Positions 1 to 6,883 are shown, counted from the stretch's first letter. The stretch is 33,452 nt of DNA from CAZGXM01 sp964529795 (GCA_964529795.1 CAZGXM010000025.1:1-33452); one strand, 5' to 3'. The notes: a model not told the origin generated them from the sequence alone. A program made the numbers and translations.

Positions 1-193
1 ACTGCTGTTCAGAAATGCTTAGATTGGAATTAATGGCCGCAAATTTTTGGTCATTGATATTGAAGTATACTCTGTTTAGGTTTTTAAAAGGGTACTTTAT
101 AACTTCTATATCGAGGTAGTCGGCCAGTTCCCGGGGGTTGGCTGTCCCGTACTGTTGCAACAGCTTCTGGGCTTCACGTAAGATATAGTTCAT
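1..193 (-). CDS. ImmA/IrrE-type metallopeptidase, N-terminal part (runs off the window)
   Basis: The minus strand reads from an ATG at 193 to the window edge without a stop, giving about 64 residues that begin MNYILREAQKLLQQYGTANP. A GGAGG ribosome site lies six bases upstream. The start resembles the ImmA/IrrE (DUF955) family: a helix with a 'YGTxNPxELADYLxIEV' pattern, then a segment ending in 'AAINSNLS', which in that family precedes the HExxH zinc motif. The HExxH itself would lie outside the window. Family members cleave XRE-type repressors in integrative elements and prophages. It lies downstream of, and on the same strand as, the XRE gene at 344-760, which is the usual immR-immA order. 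The catalytic part is not visible, so the call is probable rather than certain. Confidence 0.6.
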   Translation of the reverse strand, partial: MNYILREAQKLLQQYGTANPRELADYLDIEVIKYPFKNLNRVYFNINDQKFAAINSNLSISEQQ

Positions 194-210
194 TGTTTGC
201 CTCCGCCGCG

Positions 211-239
211 TTTAAATGACTTGTTTAAATAAAATGCAA
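211..239 (-). promoter_or_regulatory. candidate sigma-A promoter for the ImmA-like gene
   Basis: On the minus strand TTGCAT (239-234) and TTTAAA (216-211) are separated by 17 bases. The -10 box ends 17 bases before the start codon at 193, so the leader would be very short. The match is moderate. Confidence 0.35.
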
Positions 240-257
240 CTAAATACCAAATTTTGA

Positions 258-297
258 GACCATATTTTGTCGAATTAGGACCATATTTTGTCGAATT
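258..297. promoter_or_regulatory. tandem 19-bp repeats, each carrying a TGTCGAA (Spo0A-box-like) word
   Basis: GACCATATTTTGTCGAATT occurs exactly twice, at 258-276 and 279-297, 21 bp apart (two helical turns). Each copy carries TGTCGAA (268-274 and 289-295), which is the core of the Spo0A binding box in Bacillus and Clostridium. They sit 30-55 bp upstream of the candidate promoter of the ImmA-like gene. They could instead be operators for one of the local XRE proteins. Confidence 0.5.
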
Positions 298-313
298 GTG
301 CCTATATTAATAA

Positions 314-345
314 GACTGCTACCTTTTACCGGTAACAGTCTTTTT
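314..345 (+). terminator. hairpin with T tract after the XRE gene
   Basis: GACTGCTACC (314-323) pairs with GGTAACAGTC (331-340) with one mismatch around a seven-base loop, and five T follow at 341-345 on the plus strand. On the minus strand it lies just after the stop of the XRE gene and is followed by a less regular T/A-rich run. It may slow or partly terminate transcription between the XRE gene and the ImmA-like gene. Confidence 0.4.
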
Positions 346-760
346 ACTTCTGTTTTCTTTTTTGTATGGTTTTCCAGGCTATCTTAAGCACCTCCAAGAT
401 ATCCTGTTTATCCTCTTCATCCAGGGGGACCCCGTCAAACATTATCCCTTCTTGCTTCATGATTTCCTCAAGTTCTTTTTGGGAGGGTTGGTTTGCATTT
501 TCAGTATTGTCTATGCTGACGTCTTTAAATTTTTTATCACTTTGTTTTTCGTGGTTTACAACAGAATCATCAATTAACTCACTTAATGAAACGCCTAAAG
601 CATTAGCCAATGCTTTAAGGGTATCAATAGATGGTTTGCTACGTCCGGCTTCAATATCAGCAATAAATGAGTGTGAAATATGAGCGCGTTTGGCTAGTTC
701 TCTAAGTGATAAACCATTGTTTTTTCTTGTTTTTTTTAACCTGGTACCGATATCTACCAT
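344..760 (-). CDS. XRE-family transcriptional repressor (ImmR-like)
   Basis: The protein is 138 residues from the ATG at 760, chosen because a GGGAGG site lies 12 bases upstream. An ATG at 787 is also in frame but has no ribosome site. Residues 1-60 form a Cro/C1-type helix-turn-helix ('LSLRELAKRAHISHSFIADIEAGRSKPSIDTLKALANALGVSLSELID'). The rest is charged and probably partly disordered, ending in a short acidic helix with 'MFDGVPLDEEDKQDILEVLKIAW'. That tail pattern ('DG.pL.eeD.....L') is common in repressors of Clostridial mobile elements. It lies directly upstream of the ImmA-like protease gene and diverges from a second XRE gene, an arrangement typical of the lysogeny switch of prophages and integrative elements. 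The operator is inferred, not shown. Confidence 0.85.
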   Translation of the reverse strand: MVDIGTRLKKTRKNNGLSLRELAKRAHISHSFIADIEAGRSKPSIDTLKALANALGVSLSELIDDSVVNHEKQSDKKFKDVSIDNTENANQPSQKELEEIMKQEGIMFDGVPLDEEDKQDILEVLKIAWKTIQKRKQK

Positions 761-847
761 AATACTCAATTGCCTCCCGTTCGGCATAGACGTACACTAA
801 TAATTATATATTAATTGAGAATATCTGTATAGCTTCCGAGTGTATGT

Positions 848-963
848 TTATAGCGACCGCGAAATTTTAAGTATTTTATAGAGAAAACCAAAGATAAAGG
901 TGCTAAAGCACACGTCGACGGTCGTAATAAACGAACACAACGCTTTACATATGGTCGTACATA
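848..963. promoter_or_regulatory. operator-like words YGGTCGYWAWAA between divergent XRE genes
   Basis: A 12-base word recurs in the divergent intergenic region: CGGTCGCTATAA on the minus strand at 848-859, CGGTCGTAATAA at 919-930 and TGGTCGTACATA at 952-963 on the plus strand. The last copy lies exactly inside the spacer of the promoter at 944-972. A fourth copy occurs as an inverted repeat at 1188-1206. The placement is what a repressor binding site would need, and either XRE protein could be the ligand. Confidence 0.5.
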
Positions 964-972
964 GCATACAAT
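944..972 (+). promoter_or_regulatory. sigma-A promoter of the small XRE gene
   Basis: TTTACA (944-949) and TACAAT (967-972) are separated by exactly 17 bases, a near-consensus vegetative promoter. A GGTCG operator-like word fills the spacer. The start codon at 998 is 25 bases after the -10 box, with AAGGAG between them. Confidence 0.7.
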
Positions 973-997
973 CTTTAAAAGAAAGGAGAAAGCAACT

Positions 998-1255
998 ATG
1001 GTTGGAAAAAAACTCAGACAACTCCGCAAGAAATGTAATTACTCTTTACGAGAATTAGCAAAATTAACGGGTCTGTCACACGGCTTTACTTGCGATATGG
1101 AACATGATAGATGCAACCCGTCTGTTAAAAATTTACTAATTCTTGCAGATGCTTTAGATACAAAAATAGAATTTTTTTTAACCCAAGTGGTCGCTAAAAG
1201 CGACCAGAAGTGTTTTTTTTATATGGCCATTATACCATTTATTGGTATAAGATAG
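998..1255 (+). CDS. small XRE-family DNA-binding protein
   Basis: The protein is 85 residues from an ATG with an AAGGAG site ten bases upstream. Residues 1-62 are a complete Cro/C1 helix-turn-helix ('LRQLRKKCNYSLRELAKLTGLSHGFTCDMEHDRCNPSVKNLLILADALD'), with CDMEHDRCNPS in place of the usual 'DIExGRxxPS'. The last 20 residues are hydrophobic and do not look like part of the fold. The end of the frame overlaps a perfect hairpin (1188-1206) followed by eight T, so transcripts may stop before the stop codon. The present C-terminus may therefore be a product of rearrangement. It diverges from the ImmR-like gene and shares its control region. It is probably a Cro/Xis-type switch protein, but this is only context. 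Confidence 0.75.
   Translation: MVGKKLRQLRKKCNYSLRELAKLTGLSHGFTCDMEHDRCNPSVKNLLILADALDTKIEFFLTQVVAKSDQKCFFYMAIIPFIGIR
1188..1220 (+). terminator. perfect hairpin plus T8 inside the 3' end of the XRE gene
   Basis: TGGTCGCT (1188-1195) and AGCGACCA (1199-1206) form a perfect 8-bp stem with an AAA loop. Six bases later there is a run of eight T (1213-1220). It can be read as an intrinsic terminator placed before the stop codon, or as an inverted pair of the GGTCG operator words. Confidence 0.45.
1230..1250. repeat. 8-bp inverted repeat TTATACCA...TGGTATAA
   Basis: TTATACCA (1230-1237) and TGGTATAA (1243-1250) form a perfect inverted repeat around TTTAT. The word TATACCATT inside it recurs at 1554-1562, on the other side of the hairpin-rich RNA candidate. 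Confidence 0.5.
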
Positions 1256-1261
1256 AAAATT

Positions 1262-1565
1262 TAACTTTCCGGAGGATGGGATGCAGGAAACTTCGGAAAG
1301 AGATCAGGAACCGGGCTTACGCCGGTGTACCTGACCGGTTAAGGGGGCAATGACAGCCGAGCATAGCGGTGGAGTAAATTCTCTTTTGGGTTTTTTCCAA
1401 ACGGTGGGAGGCCTAGTCAGCTTTTCAGATTCGGGGAACCGCACTTATCCCAGAAGTGTAAGAGCGTAGAGTGACTTCGTCGGCTGCAGGGTAAGAACCT
1501 GCGGTGGGACCCAAAGGCGGGGAAGGCAGCGCGGTAGTGAGCGCAACTGGTTCTATACCATTACA
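1262..1565 (+). ncRNA. candidate structured non-coding RNA (possibly HEARO/omega-RNA-like)
   Basis: This stretch has no convincing reading frame and is clearly richer in G+C than its AT-rich flanks. It is dense in short stems: CTTTCCG (1265-1271) with CGGAAAG (1294-1300); TCAGG (1304-1308) with CCTGA (1330-1334), enclosing ACCGG/CCGGT; CACTT with AAGTG near 1443-1459; GCAGG with CCTGC around 1487-1503; and GCGC with GCGC near 1529-1544. Loop sequences such as GTAAGAA and TGTAAGAGCG look like conserved RNA elements. From memory the segment resembles the RNAs that accompany IscB nucleases (HEARO/omega RNA), but no IscB gene follows and this cannot be checked here. A riboswitch or intron remnant remains possible. 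The strand is inferred from stem order and the downstream small ORF. Confidence 0.4.
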
Positions 1566-1630
1566 TAATTTTTATTAAAGCAGACAAGCTTTGCTGCATA
1601 TGGTGTTAATAAAGAAAGGTGGTGACCCCG

Positions 1631-1798
1631 GTGAAGCCTCAAGTGCAAGAAGAGGAAGGGAAAAAAGTGGTACAGTTGGAATCCAAGTTTGGAACGATTT
1701 ATATACATCCACCTGAGAAGCCAGCGACGGAGGACGACGAGACACGGCTTTACCGGGTGTTGTTGGAGTGCTTGACGGAGAGAAAGAAAGGCAATTGA
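1631..1798 (+). CDS. small hypothetical protein, 55 residues
   Basis: The frame starts at a GTG with an AAGGTGGT site about ten bases upstream and ends at TGA (1796-1798). The product, 55 residues, begins VKPQVQEEEGKKVVQLE and continues with 'SKFGTIYIHPPEKP' and an amphipathic C-terminal helix 'TRLYRVLLECLTERKKG'. I do not recognise a family. It follows the structured RNA candidate and stops about 30 bases before the remaining part of prkA. It has the same length as the orphan ORF at 5487-5654 on the other side of the sporulation genes. Such short proteins often accompany recombinase modules in Clostridia, but no recombinase is visible. Coding is likely rather than proven. Confidence 0.45.
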   Translation: MKPQVQEEEGKKVVQLESKFGTIYIHPPEKPATEDDETRLYRVLLECLTERKKGN

Positions 1799-1830
1799 CA
1801 GTTTAGTATTATGAATAGACATTCTTTGAG

Positions 1831-2862
1831 ATGATTGTAGCCCACACCAATGAGGCGGAGTACCGGGCATTTATCAATAACAAGAAAAATGAGGCGCTGC
1901 AATCAAGAATAATTGTCCTGTCTGTCCCCTATAATCTTAAAGTTTCCCAGGAAGTGAAAATATATCAAAAACTTATTTCCCAAGGGGACATGGACGATGT
2001 GCATATTGCGCCCTATGCTCTCAAGGTTGCCGCCATATTTTCCATTTTGTCGCGGTTGAAGGAATCCCGCAAGCAGGGAATGGACCTGGTCAAGAAAATG
2101 AAGCTTTATGACGGCGAGGATGTAGAAGGTTTTAAACAAAAGGATGTAAAGGAACTCCAGATTGAGGCTGAAGGCGAGGGAATGAGCGGTATCGACCCGC
2201 GTTACGTGATTAACCGCATTTCCAGTGCTTTGATTACCAAGGATACCAAATGCATCAATGCCCTGGATATACTGCGTGCTCTCAAAAGCGGTTTGGACCA
2301 GCATACTTCAATCAACAAGGAGGAAAGAGAAAATTATCTCAATTTCCTGACCATAGCCAGGAAAGAATACGACGAGATGGCAAAAAAAGAGGTGCAGCGT
2401 GCCTTTGTTTATTCATATGAAGAATCCGCCAGAACTCTGTTTAACAACTATTTGGATAACGTGGAGGCGTATTGCAACGGGTACAAGGTGAAAGATCCCA
2501 TCACCGATGAGGAATTGGCCCCTGACGAAAAACTGATGCGTTCCATTGAGGAGCAGATTGGAGTATCGGAAAATGCCAAGAAGGCCTTTCGCGAGGAACT
2601 GTTAATTCGTTTATCCAGTTACGCGCGTAAGGGAAAGTCCTTTGACTACAATTCCCACGAGCGTTTAAGGGAGGCCATTGAGAAAAAACTGTTTGCTGAC
2701 CTTAAGGATGTTGTAAAAATCACCACTTCCGCCAAAACACCGGATCCGGAGCAGTTAAAACGCATCAATGCGGTGGTGGAACGTCTGATTGATAATCACG
2801 GCTATTGTCCCATCTGTGCCAACGAATTGTTGAAATATGCCGGCAGTCTCTTAAACAGGTAG
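1831..2862 (+). CDS. prkA: PrkA serine protein kinase, truncated: only the C-terminal half remains
   Basis: The frame encodes 343 residues that match the second half of PrkA/YeaG (family length about 630). It starts in 'MIVAHTNEAEYRAFINNKKNEALQ' and continues through 'VPYNLKVSQEVKIYQKLI' and the kinase-like C-terminal domain to 'NHGYCPICANELLKYAGSLLNR'. The N-terminal AAA+ domain with its Walker A motif, about 290 residues, is missing. An in-frame TAG lies at 1816-1818, homology begins within a few codons of it, and no ribosome site precedes the ATG at 1831. PrkA is a serine kinase/Lon-like protease that acts in sporulation control in Bacillus. The next two genes are its usual partners yhbH and spoVR and are intact. 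The upstream half has been replaced by the XRE/RNA accessory region. It is either a pseudogene or the 3' part of a gene split by an element. Confidence 0.9.
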   Translation: MIVAHTNEAEYRAFINNKKNEALQSRIIVLSVPYNLKVSQEVKIYQKLISQGDMDDVHIAPYALKVAAIFSILSRLKESRKQGMDLVKKMKLYDGEDVEGFKQKDVKELQIEAEGEGMSGIDPRYVINRISSALITKDTKCINALDILRALKSGLDQHTSINKEERENYLNFLTIARKEYDEMAKKEVQRAFVYSYEESARTLFNNYLDNVEAYCNGYKVKDPITDEELAPDEKLMRSIEEQIGVSENAKKAFREELLIRLSSYARKGKSFDYNSHERLREAIEKKLFADLKDVVKITTSAKTPDPEQLKRINAVVERLIDNHGYCPICANELLKYAGSLLNR

Positions 2863-2871
2863 GTGGGGGAT

Positions 2872-4011
2872 TTGACGGACAACTTGATTTCCCGGGATGA
2901 TTGGTCGTTGCACCGTAAGGGACGGATAGATCAACGGCGGCACCAGGAAAAAGTAAAGGAAGCAATCAAGAATAATTTGGCGGATTTGCTTACTGATGAG
3001 GGCATCATCATTACAAAGGGGAAAAGAATTGTTAAAATTCCCATACGCTCGCTGGAGGAATACCATTTCCGCTTTAGCCGCGACAAAAATAAACACGGCG
3101 GGCAGGGGAGCGGAAACAGCAAACCCGGCGACGTGCTGGGAATCGATGCCGCTGACGGTTCTGGTAAGGGAAAAGGTGCCGGAGATCAACCGGGTGTGGA
3201 TTATTACGAAGTGGAAATGACGGTGGAGGAAATATCGGAACTTTTGTTTGAGGAATTGGAATTGCCCAACCTGCAGGAAAAAGAGAGCAAAAAAGTGGAG
3301 GTGGAGTCATACCGGTTTAACGACATTCGTAAGAAAGGTTTGTCGGGTAACCTGGATAAAAAACGCACCATCCTGGAAAACCTTAAACGCAATGCCATGA
3401 AGGGGGAACCGAAAATTGGCGGTATCACTCCCGAGGATTTGCGCTACAAGACGTGGACCGTGCACAGGCAGTATCAATCCAATGCGGTCGTACTGGCAAT
3501 GATGGACACTTCAGGCTCCATGGGTAATTTTGAAAAATATATTGCGCGCAGCTTTTTCTTCTGGATGGTGCGTTTTTTAAGGAACAAATATAAAAGTGTG
3601 GATATTGTCTTTATTGCTCATCACACTCAGGCCAAAGTTGTCACGGAAGAGGAGTTTTTTACCAAGGGTGAAAGCGGGGGAACCAAGTGTTCATCTGCTT
3701 ACCAATTGGCGCTGGACTTGATTGAAAAATGTTATTCTCCCAGGGAACATAACCTTTATCCCTTTCATTTTTCTGATGGCGACAACCTGCCTTCCGACAA
3801 TGAATTATGTGTCACGCTGGTAAAAAAACTGCTGGAAAATTGCAACATGTTTGGTTACGGGGAGATTGTCAACCCTTATTACCGCAGCAGCACGTTATTA
3901 AATACCTTTAAAAATATTTCTGCAAGAAATTTAAAAACGGTGACTATTAAGGATAAAAACGAAGTCTACCCTGCGTTAAAGACATTTTTCAGCAGCGAGA
4001 AGGCTAATTAA
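2872..4011 (+). CDS. yhbH: YhbH/YeaH family sporulation protein (UPF0229, VWA-like)
   Basis: The protein is about 379 residues from a TTG at 2872, preceded by AGGTGGGGG. A GTG at 2863 directly after the prkA stop is the alternative start. The sequence begins close to 'SRDDWSLHRKGRIDQRRHQEKVKEAI' as in Bacillus YhbH, followed by 'IPIRSLEEYHFRF', a glycine-rich linker, and a von Willebrand A-like region with the metal-site motif 'MDTSGSMG' near residue 210. The length matches the family (about 390 residues). It lies 9 bases after prkA and 42 bases before spoVR. In Bacillus and Escherichia these three form a functional set (yeaG-yeaH-ycgB). The biochemical role is unknown, but involvement in sporulation is established for Bacillus. 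Confidence 0.93.
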   Translation: MTDNLISRDDWSLHRKGRIDQRRHQEKVKEAIKNNLADLLTDEGIIITKGKRIVKIPIRSLEEYHFRFSRDKNKHGGQGSGNSKPGDVLGIDAADGSGKGKGAGDQPGVDYYEVEMTVEEISELLFEELELPNLQEKESKKVEVESYRFNDIRKKGLSGNLDKKRTILENLKRNAMKGEPKIGGITPEDLRYKTWTVHRQYQSNAVVLAMMDTSGSMGNFEKYIARSFFFWMVRFLRNKYKSVDIVFIAHHTQAKVVTEEEFFTKGESGGTKCSSAYQLALDLIEKCYSPREHNLYPFHFSDGDNLPSDNELCVTLVKKLLENCNMFGYGEIVNPYYRSSTLLNTFKNISARNLKTVTIKDKNEVYPALKTFFSSEKAN

Positions 4012-4053
4012 GCCAGAGAACAAAATTTGGTTTTGGCGGAGGAGGTGCCGACT

Positions 4054-5454
4054 TTGGACGAAAGTTTGGCGTTGCATGTGCTGGGAAAAGCAATGAAAGA
4101 AATAATAAGTCAGGCCAAGGCGTTTGGCCTTGATTTTTTCCCCATGCGTTTCGAGCTGGTACCGGCGGAAATTATTTATACTGTCGGCGCTTACGGGATG
4201 CCTACCCGTTTTTCCCACTGGTCTCACGGCAAAGCATTTTACCGGCTGAAGATGCAGTACGATTACAATCTCAGCCGGATTTACGAATTGGTGGTCAATT
4301 CTAACCCTTGTTATGCTTTTCTTTTAGAAGGGAATACGTTTATTCAAAACAAGATGGTAATTGCCCATGTTTTGGCCCACAGTGATTTTTTCAAAAATAA
4401 CAGGTATTTTCAGGTCACTTCCCGCAAAATGGTGGAAACCATGGCCTGTAACGCCAGCCGTATTGAAGAATACGAACAAAAATACGGTCAGCATGAGGTG
4501 GAAATTTTTTTGGATGCAGCACTGTCCATTTTGGCGCACATTGACCCCCGGCAACATATCGGCGGAAAAGGGCCGGAAAAGTTTACCCACAAAACTACGG
4601 AATATGATGATTTGTTTGACCTGGATAGCCGGGAAAAAAAAGACCCCCGTCCCTTGAGCAGGCAGACCAGACGTTTTCCGGAACGCCCGGAAAAAGATCT
4701 GGTAGCTTTTATTGCCAAGCATTCTCCGAGCCTGGAAGATTGGCAGCGGGATATTCTTTACATGCTCCGGGAAGAGATGCTTTATTTTTGGCCCCAGGTA
4801 GAAACTAAAATCATGAATGAAGGTTGGGCCACCTTTTGGCACCTGCGCATTATGCGGGCTTTAAATTTGACGGAAACCGAGACTGTTGAATTTGCAAAAA
4901 TGAATTCCAACCTGCTTTTACCTTCCAAAACTGCGATCAACCCGTATCACCTGGGTCATGCTATTTTTGAAGATATTTTCCGCCGCTGGAACAAACCTTC
5001 CCGCCATGACAGGGAAAAATACGGGCGCCGGTCCGGCCAGGGTTTGGAAAAGATTTTTCAGGTCAGGGAAACGGAAAATGACGTCTCTTTTTTGCGAAAC
5101 TATTTGACAGAGGAACTGGTTGATAACTTGGATTTATATCTCTACCAGAAAGTGGGCCACGAGTGGCGGGTGGTGGAAACTGACTGGGAGAAGGTAAGAG
5201 ACGGGCTGGTGACAAATTTGATAAACGGCGGGCATCCTTGTTTGGAGGTGGAAGACGGCGACTATAAACGAAATAGCGAACTGTTAATAGTACACTGTTA
5301 TGAGGATAAAGAACTGGATGTGGTTTACCTGGAAAAGACTCTGCCTTATGTCTACCTGCTGTGGGGGAAACCGGTGCATTTAACTACGGTGATAGATGGT
5401 AAGAACGTGCGTTTTTCTTATGATGGCAAGAAAAATACCAGACAGATAATATAA
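4054..5454 (+). CDS. spoVR: SpoVR family stage V sporulation protein
   Basis: The protein is 466 residues from the TTG at 4054, chosen because GGAGGAGGTG lies eight bases upstream. The upstream in-frame TTG at 4027 has no such site. The length equals Bacillus SpoVR (about 468). The typical SpoVR features are present: 'FFPMRFELVPAEIIYTVGAYGMPTRFSHWSHGK', 'NPCYAFLLEGNT', 'HVLAHSDFFKNN', 'EGWATFWHLRIMR' and 'NPYHLGHAIFEDI'. SpoVR is needed for spore cortex formation in Bacillus and its mechanism is not known. It is the third gene of the prkA-yhbH-spoVR cluster. No terminator is evident after it. The reading frame is full length and looks functional in spite of the damage to prkA. Confidence 0.96.
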   Translation: MDESLALHVLGKAMKEIISQAKAFGLDFFPMRFELVPAEIIYTVGAYGMPTRFSHWSHGKAFYRLKMQYDYNLSRIYELVVNSNPCYAFLLEGNTFIQNKMVIAHVLAHSDFFKNNRYFQVTSRKMVETMACNASRIEEYEQKYGQHEVEIFLDAALSILAHIDPRQHIGGKGPEKFTHKTTEYDDLFDLDSREKKDPRPLSRQTRRFPERPEKDLVAFIAKHSPSLEDWQRDILYMLREEMLYFWPQVETKIMNEGWATFWHLRIMRALNLTETETVEFAKMNSNLLLPSKTAINPYHLGHAIFEDIFRRWNKPSRHDREKYGRRSGQGLEKIFQVRETENDVSFLRNYLTEELVDNLDLYLYQKVGHEWRVVETDWEKVRDGLVTNLINGGHPCLEVEDGDYKRNSELLIVHCYEDKELDVVYLEKTLPYVYLLWGKPVHLTTVIDGKNVRFSYDGKKNTRQII

Positions 5455-5486
5455 CAGGGTTTACTTAGCATCTGGTGGAAATGTTA

Positions 5487-5654
5487 ATGACGAAGCTGGT
5501 TGTCTATGAGGACATACCAAAACAACTTGTCGGGAAAGGTGAGTTTTTTCATACAGTGTTAAAGGCGGTGACAGCCTCATTTCAGGCGGTTAGGCCGCCG
5601 GTTGTGGTACCAGAAAAAACGGTTAGTACGGACGAGTTCAGGAGAAAAAGATGA
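5487..5654 (+). CDS. small hypothetical protein, 55 residues
   Basis: The frame starts at ATG 5487 (GGTGG eight bases upstream; an ATG two codons earlier is in frame) and ends at TGA 5652-5654. The product begins MTKLVVYEDIPKQLVGKGEF and continues with 'ASFQAVRPPVVVPEKTVSTDEFRRKR'. No family is recognised. It is an isolated small gene between spoVR and the convergent permease gene, of the same size as the orphan ORF at 1631-1798. Codon use and the ribosome site suggest that it is real. The following 100 bases up to the permease stop are AT-rich and hold nothing I can name. Confidence 0.45.
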   Translation: MTKLVVYEDIPKQLVGKGEFFHTVLKAVTASFQAVRPPVVVPEKTVSTDEFRRKR

Positions 5655-5757
5655 ATTTTAGTTGATATTCGGAATAATTGGCAGGAAAACTAAAGAATTT
5701 TGCAGAAGTATAAATATTCAAAAATTCAGATATAGTCGATTGAAATTCTGAAGATTG

Positions 5758-6666
5758 TTACTTTACTGCTTCTTTATTCCCGAGTTGCCGTAGGTTGAAA
5801 CCGCCAGGCATTTGGACTGCCAGTACGGCTATTATTACGAAAAAGGCTCCAAGCATTTGGACTGGTTCTAAAACTTGACCCAACAACAGGTAGGCGAAAA
5901 GCACAGCCATAACCGGTTCTAAAGTGGCTATGATGCTGGCCTTGCCGGGAGCAATATATTTCAACGCGGCGTTATAGCAGAGATATGCAAACAAAGTGGG
6001 CACCAGTCCGATGTAAAATAAATAGAGCCATACTTCTATCCCGTATTGGCTGGCAAATACTTCCTTCGGGAAGTTCCAAATTGTCAGGAAGACACCCCCA
6101 ATGCCCTGAGAGTAAATGACTATTGTCCAGGGATGGTAGGTCTTTGCAAAGTTTTTGCCAAAGATGGAATACATAGCGTAACAAAAACCTGACAGAAGCC
6201 CCCATAAAATTCCCGCTAGATTTAGTCTGAGGTTGCTAACATCATAGCCCTTGACCACCAAAAAACAACCGGTGACGGTGAGAGCGACGCAAACAATTTT
6301 CATGCGGTCTATAGTTTCTTTGAAAAAATAACGGGAGAGAACGACTACCATTGCTGGCGCGGTGTACAATAAAATTGCTGCCATGGCTATTCCTGCTTTT
6401 TGCACTGCATTAAAATAAGCCAGGTAGAACAGGGCGACGCTAATTAAACCGTACAAAATGAACAGCGGTATATGGTGGCGATTTATTTTCAATCTTTCCC
6501 TGTGGTTGGCAAGGGTAAAAACAAACAGGGCTGAAAAGCTGATGAAGGCCCTAAACCAAATTACTTCAGAAGGGCTAAGCCCCAGTGTAAAGAGCTTTTC
6601 CCCGGCAATTCCAATACTGCCCCAGGCAGTGGCTGCCAGCAGGATTAAAATATAAGCCAGTTTCAT
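5758..6666 (-). CDS. DMT-superfamily permease (EamA/RhaT family)
   Basis: The protein is 302 residues from an ATG at 6666 with GGAG ten bases upstream. It has ten hydrophobic segments in two EamA-type repeats: the first begins 'ILILLAATAWGSIGIAGEKLF', the second around 'LAGILWGLLSGFCYAMYSIFGKN'. The C-terminal 'ASIIATLEPVMAVLFAYLLLGQ' motif is typical of drug/metabolite exporters, many of which export amino acids. It is transcribed divergently from the cyclodeaminase gene. A FadR-type operator lies in the shared control region about 90 bases upstream of its start, so co-regulation with the amino acid genes is plausible. The substrate is unknown. Confidence 0.9.
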   Translation of the reverse strand: MKLAYILILLAATAWGSIGIAGEKLFTLGLSPSEVIWFRAFISFSALFVFTLANHRERLKINRHHIPLFILYGLISVALFYLAYFNAVQKAGIAMAAILLYTAPAMVVVLSRYFFKETIDRMKIVCVALTVTGCFLVVKGYDVSNLRLNLAGILWGLLSGFCYAMYSIFGKNFAKTYHPWTIVIYSQGIGGVFLTIWNFPKEVFASQYGIEVWLYLFYIGLVPTLFAYLCYNAALKYIAPGKASIIATLEPVMAVLFAYLLLGQVLEPVQMLGAFFVIIAVLAVQMPGGFNLRQLGNKEAVK

Positions 6667-6750
6667 GTGGTTATCTCCTTACCCATTTCTAGACAATTCC
6701 GTGAAGCAACCTTTTCAGTACGGGGCTTGTTTTACCCAAATACGGTTTAT

Positions 6751-6766
6751 ACTGGTATTACCAATT
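6751..6766. promoter_or_regulatory. FadR-type operator, site 1
   Basis: ACTGGTATTACCAATT contains TGGTATTACCA (6753-6763), which fits the TNGTNNNACNA consensus of FadR-subfamily GntR regulators. TTTATA directly precedes it (6746-6751) as a possible -10 box. It lies between the divergent permease and cyclodeaminase/FadR genes. Near-identical sites occur at 8902 and 14138. Confidence 0.7.
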
Positions 6767-6883
6767 TGATTTAATCCAGTCGATATTTTCGCGATAACGT
6801 AAAAATTATAAAATAAAATGACTATAATAACAAGATTTGAAAAAGTGTTTTCATAATAAAAAAGACGGAAGGGGTCCTGAAAA

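Noticed and set aside
811..1029. 72-codon minus-strand frame across the XRE control region
   Set aside because: It overlaps the promoter and the start of the small XRE gene, has no ribosome site and gives an unlikely protein.
1262..1565. Group II intron or tmRNA as explanation for the structured stretch
   Set aside because: No recognisable domain V stem, no reverse transcriptase gene and no tRNA-like end were found.
1553..1870. 105-codon minus-strand frame over the small ORF and the prkA junction
   Set aside because: Basic, low-complexity product without a ribosome site that crosses the prkA coding start; the plus-strand reading is better supported.
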